13,735 nucleotides of DNA, from assembly GCA_002785215.1 (NCBI GenBank), contig PFMK01000086.1:1-13735 (forward strand), given 5' to 3'. Each line of letters opens with the position of its first letter. Within the stretch, counting starts at the first letter, position 1. Below, in pieces: positions 12,046-13,735 of this stretch. This stretch comes from Candidatus Gottesmanbacteria bacterium CG_4_10_14_0_8_um_filter_37_24 (GTDB taxonomy: Bacteria > Patescibacteriota > Microgenomatia > 2-02-FULL-39-11). A program made the translations under genes and the position numbers. The notes beneath the pieces are model-generated. The model did no database searches and had not been told where the DNA came from. It saw only the letters and a list, made by a program, of their open reading frames with translations.

Positions 12046-12236
12046 AGGTTTGCTGTTTGCTTTCTTCTCTCTTGTAACTGCTTAAAATCTGCTACGGTCA
12101 TGGGTTTGTAGACTATCTGCATCATCCGCACCAATTTGATACCCATGTCATAGGCTTTCTCTCGGTCAAGATCTTTATGGAATCTTGTCTTGTAAAGCTC
12201 TTGAAATCTTGCAATTTGTTTATCAGTTAGGTTCAT
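12042..12236 (-). CDS. Conserved 64-aa helical protein, function unknown
   Basis: The sequence LTDKQIARFQELYKTRFHKDL (3-23), then AYDMGIKLVRMMQIVYKPMT (28-47), is a pattern I remember from small genes of CPR mobile elements. It is all helical and highly charged. It is joined to its neighbours on both sides by four-base ATGA overlaps, so its amount is likely fixed relative to the replication-like protein. No motif suggests an enzyme. Confidence 0.75.
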   Translation of the reverse strand: MNLTDKQIARFQELYKTRFHKDLDREKAYDMGIKLVRMMQIVYKPMTVADFKQLQERRKQTANL

Positions 12237-12487
12237 ACAGAGCTGTAAATTCGGTTTTTAAGCATTTTTGTGTTGTCAAAAAGGGAGCGAGCACCCACGA
12301 GAAGCCGACCAGCAAAGTAGTCATCGACACATTTCTCAATGTTTCTTGTTCGGAGGAAAATAAACTGAACCTTCTTGGGATTATCCCGCACCAATGAAAC
12401 GAGTTCGAAACCTTCGGTGACCAACGCAGCACTACAGCCGAGGTCGTAAGTAGCGAAATACTGATTTTGGTCTAATAGATTGCTCAT
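12233..12487 (-). CDS. DUF5659-like small protein
   Basis: The protein is 84 aa. YFATYDLGCSAALVTEGFELVSLVR (10-34), then KKVQFIFLR (38-46), VDDYFAGRLLVGARSLF and KMLKNRIYSS at the end match the DUF5659 pattern as I remember it (FxTYDLxLAaaLvtxGfxl...RxxFxF...y..g.l.v....f...k.LKsRiy). The function of the family is unknown. It is the first gene of the tightly overlapping cluster. Its ATG lies only about 20 bases downstream of the T-run of an intrinsic terminator, so it has no room for a normal promoter. Confidence 0.78.
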   Translation of the reverse strand: MSNLLDQNQYFATYDLGCSAALVTEGFELVSLVRDNPKKVQFIFLRTRNIEKCVDDYFAGRLLVGARSLFDNTKMLKNRIYSSV

Positions 12488-12507
12488 ATAATTTGTTGGA
12501 TCGGCAA

Positions 12508-12533
12508 TAAAAAAACTCCGATATACTCGGAGT
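12508..12533 (-). terminator. Intrinsic terminator after the 221-aa gene
   Basis: On the - strand ACTCCGA pairs with TCGGAGT around a 5-base loop, followed by TTTTTTTAT. It lies about 70 bases beyond the stop codon of the 221-aa gene and just before the DUF5659-like gene. It could be a full stop or an attenuator for the downstream operon. Confidence 0.85.
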
Positions 12534-12604
12534 CTAAAAAAGAAAACGCAGGCTGTCGTTGTGGTGGGACTATCTGGGCATCAAAGGGAACAAAAGGGAG
12601 TCAG

Positions 12605-13270
12605 TTAGTTGGTTAAGGGGAGTTTTAATGTCTCAATGTTGAGGGAGTCCAGGCCTTTTTTGGTTACAGGATTCCTAAATCGAATATAAGTTTTGGAAAT
12701 GTCAAAGAAGGTTTTTCGCAGATCTCCCCTGAAGCCTAAATTCTCGACAATCTTGTGGAACGACTTACCGATGCTTATATGCAAATCTTGCTCTATTTGC
12801 GCTTTACTTAATCTCTCATTGGGGTGTTGGTAAATGTAACCGAAGACAATTTCATTTTCTAAGCCAAAATCGGGTTTAGCCAAGAGAAAGCCGTTAATAA
12901 GGATTTCTCTGGATTGCTCGCTGTAGGAGACCCGATAAAGAATGGTGGTGTCTGAGACTACTTTTGGGGCGACTGGTTTCTTGTGCTGGTTATAAAAGCC
13001 GCTGAATTTATCTCTGTCAATCTCGAACTCTACTTTGTCTTCAGCCTTCCTGCCCAGTCTGTTCAGGTGGTCAGTGAGAGTTAGCTTAATGACTTCATCT
13101 TCCTCTAATCGGCGCAAAACCTTTACCAAGTCGTCTTTGGGTATCTTTTCGCCATGGTCATCTAAAAAGTCCCACAGGGAAATTGACAGCACCCTATCGC
13201 TTTTAGGAGACAACTCCAGCTTTTGGTTGATGACCTCTATAACATCCTGAATGATACTTGGCACGCTCAT
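12605..13270 (-). CDS. Conserved CPR mobile-element protein with winged-helix-like C-terminus
   Basis: The protein is 221 aa. The N-terminal half includes SLWDFLDDHGEKIPKDDLVK and LRRLEEDEVIKLTL, which looks like a winged-helix fold. After a Pro/Lys linker (about 95-105) comes ILYRVSYSEQSREILINGFL (110-129), FGYIYQHPNERLSKAQIEQDL and SFHKIVENLGFRGDLRKTFFDIS (about 169-191), then RFRNPVTKKGL. I remember many CPR proteins with this ILYRxSYSxxSREIL...FxxPxxxK layout, all hypothetical. The likely role is DNA binding or regulation. It ends at a clear terminator and starts behind a possible promoter with a palindrome in the leader. Confidence 0.75.
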   Translation of the reverse strand: MSVPSIIQDVIEVINQKLELSPKSDRVLSISLWDFLDDHGEKIPKDDLVKVLRRLEEDEVIKLTLTDHLNRLGRKAEDKVEFEIDRDKFSGFYNQHKKPVAPKVVSDTTILYRVSYSEQSREILINGFLLAKPDFGLENEIVFGYIYQHPNERLSKAQIEQDLHISIGKSFHKIVENLGFRGDLRKTFFDISKTYIRFRNPVTKKGLDSLNIETLKLPLTN

Positions 13271-13289
13271 AGTAATGTTTGGGTAATAT

Positions 13290-13346
13290 AAGTCCTCACA
13301 GGACTTTTCTACCTTCTATTTTACCGAGAATGAAGGGAAATATAAA
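13290..13346 (-). promoter_or_regulatory. Promoter and leader palindrome for the 221-aa gene
   Basis: On the - strand TTTATA (13341-13346) and TAAAAT (13318-13323) are 17 bases apart. The expected start is near 13311. A perfect 7-bp palindrome AAGTCCT-CAC-AGGACTT (13290-13306) follows at once and ends 19 bases before the ATG. It could be a repressor site or a leader hairpin. Confidence 0.45.
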
Positions 13347-13347
13347 C

Positions 13348-13575
13348 TCAAAAGGGAAGCAGGTCGGAGGATTTTACTTTTAATGCCTTAGCGATTTTAT
13401 ACAAAGTCCGTATCGTTGGGTTTCGCTCACCCCTCTCAACCATGCCCACATAAGTCCTGTGCATGGACAGCAGCGCTGCTAATTGCTCCTGCGAGATCCC
13501 CTGAGACTTTCTCACCTTTTGCAGTCTTTCCCCAAAATTCCTCAAAATGTGCTGGTGTGTTATTGGTTTACCCAT
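13348..13575 (-). CDS. XRE family transcriptional regulator
   Basis: The 75-aa protein is a single Cro/C1-type helix-turn-helix domain: FGERLQKVRKSQGISQEQLA (14-33), ALLSMHRTYVGMVERGERNP (34-53), then TLYKIAKALKVKSSDLLPF. There is no additional ligand or protease domain, so it is likely a simple DNA-binding switch such as an element repressor. It is divergent from a gene that begins just beyond the window. The spacer carries two copies of ACTCCTTGTAT, which are good candidates for its operators. No canonical Shine-Dalgarno is at the right distance from the ATG. Confidence 0.93.
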   Translation of the reverse strand: MGKPITHQHILRNFGERLQKVRKSQGISQEQLAALLSMHRTYVGMVERGERNPTIRTLYKIAKALKVKSSDLLPF

Positions 13576-13592
13576 TACTAAAAATCTTAGAG

Positions 13593-13626
13593 ACTCCTTG
13601 TATCATCTTCGACATACTCCTTGTAT
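13593..13626. promoter_or_regulatory. Direct-repeat operator candidates upstream of the XRE gene
   Basis: ACTCCTTGTAT occurs exactly twice, at 13593-13603 and 13616-13626, 23 bases apart (about two helical turns). Such spacing suits binding of repressor dimers on one face of the DNA. They lie in the leader side of the XRE gene, suggesting autoregulation. Confidence 0.6.
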
Positions 13627-13664
13627 TCTTTTGTGCTAAAATATGCCTGGAGATAAGTCTAAAC

Positions 13665-13727
13665 TTGACAATCGCCTGGAAAGGAAGTTAACATCCTGAA
13701 ATCTTTAACAGTTAGCGCATAAGGAGG
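13665..13727 (+). promoter_or_regulatory. Rightward promoter and ribosome-binding site for a gene beyond the window
   Basis: A perfect -35 TTGACA (13665-13670) is followed at 17-18 bases by TTAACAT (13688-13694) as -10. A strong AAGGAGG (13721-13727) ends 8 bases before the window edge, the right spacing for a start codon at once outside. This gene would be divergent from the XRE regulator and is probably controlled by it. Confidence 0.65.
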
Positions 13728-13735
13728 ATAAAAAT

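Larger units (their letters stand above)
7953..13735. mobile_element. Integrated element (left part) in tRNA-Ser(GGA)
   Basis: The segment has a serine recombinase at the tRNA, a replication-initiator-like protein, a chain of small conserved proteins of mobile-element type, and a divergent XRE repressor. Orientation switches from all + to nearly all - at the tRNA, and G+C appears higher by eye. No capsid, terminase, relaxase or secretion gene is visible, so plasmid-like or phage-like origin cannot be decided. The right end lies beyond the window. Confidence 0.8.

Noticed and set aside
1..13735. UGA recoding as in Gracilibacteria/SR1
   Set aside because: TGA terminates several genes at family-typical lengths (for example the 600-aa gene), with no in-frame TGA in conserved domains.
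1..13735. CRISPR array or Cas genes
   Set aside because: No regularly spaced direct repeats with unique spacers were found. The repeats present are inverted pairs and one 7-bp tandem run.

Overview
This window looks like chromosome of a Candidate Phyla Radiation (Patescibacteria) bacterium, most likely Microgenomates-like, carrying the left end of an integrated mobile element. The lineage call rests on remembered gene families and is not proven: small two-helix membrane proteins, small GIY-YIG genes, ComF, a 221-aa winged-helix-like protein, AT-rich DNA and weak Shine-Dalgarno signals. TGA ends several genes, so the code is the ordinary bacterial one and not that of Gracilibacteria/SR1.

Region 1 (1-7861) is chromosomal, with every gene on the + strand. 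It holds a small membrane protein, a large membrane protein with a degenerate PP2C-like domain and a propeller-like region, smpB followed directly by tmRNA (ssrA), a GIY-YIG gene, comF, tRNA-Ser(GCT), a second GIY-YIG gene translationally coupled to a GNAT acetyltransferase, a two-helix membrane protein, tRNA-Arg(GCG), tRNA-Ser(CGA), a NUDIX hydrolase, tRNA-Arg(CCG) and an HD-domain phosphohydrolase. The spaces around the RNA genes are packed with palindromes. Several share an ACGTAA/TTACGT core or GGGACGT...ACGTCCC ends, and two of them end 5 and 7 bases before the two GIY-YIG start codons. The tRNA-Ser(CGA) gene lies inside the variable arm of a second, decayed tRNA-Ser gene.

Region 2 (about 7940-13735) is an integrated element whose left end lies in the 3' part of tRNA-Ser(GGA). 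Most of its genes run on the - strand towards the tRNA, and by eye the DNA is richer in G+C. From right to left: a divergent XRE repressor with direct-repeat operators, a 221-aa winged-helix-like protein, a terminator, then a tightly packed run with a DUF5659-like protein, a 64-aa conserved protein, a winged-helix replication-initiator-like protein, a 107-aa protein, a 183-aa protein, a zinc-ribbon protein and a large serine recombinase. The last 33 codons of the recombinase are read antisense through the tRNA into host DNA. The right end of the element is not in the window.

The strongest leads are the GIY-YIG/palindrome pairing (possibly analogous to RAYT/REPIN), the tRNA-in-tRNA arrangement, a tmRNA with a predicted 33-codon tag and an abnormal T-loop, and the recombinase whose C-terminus depends on where it is integrated.
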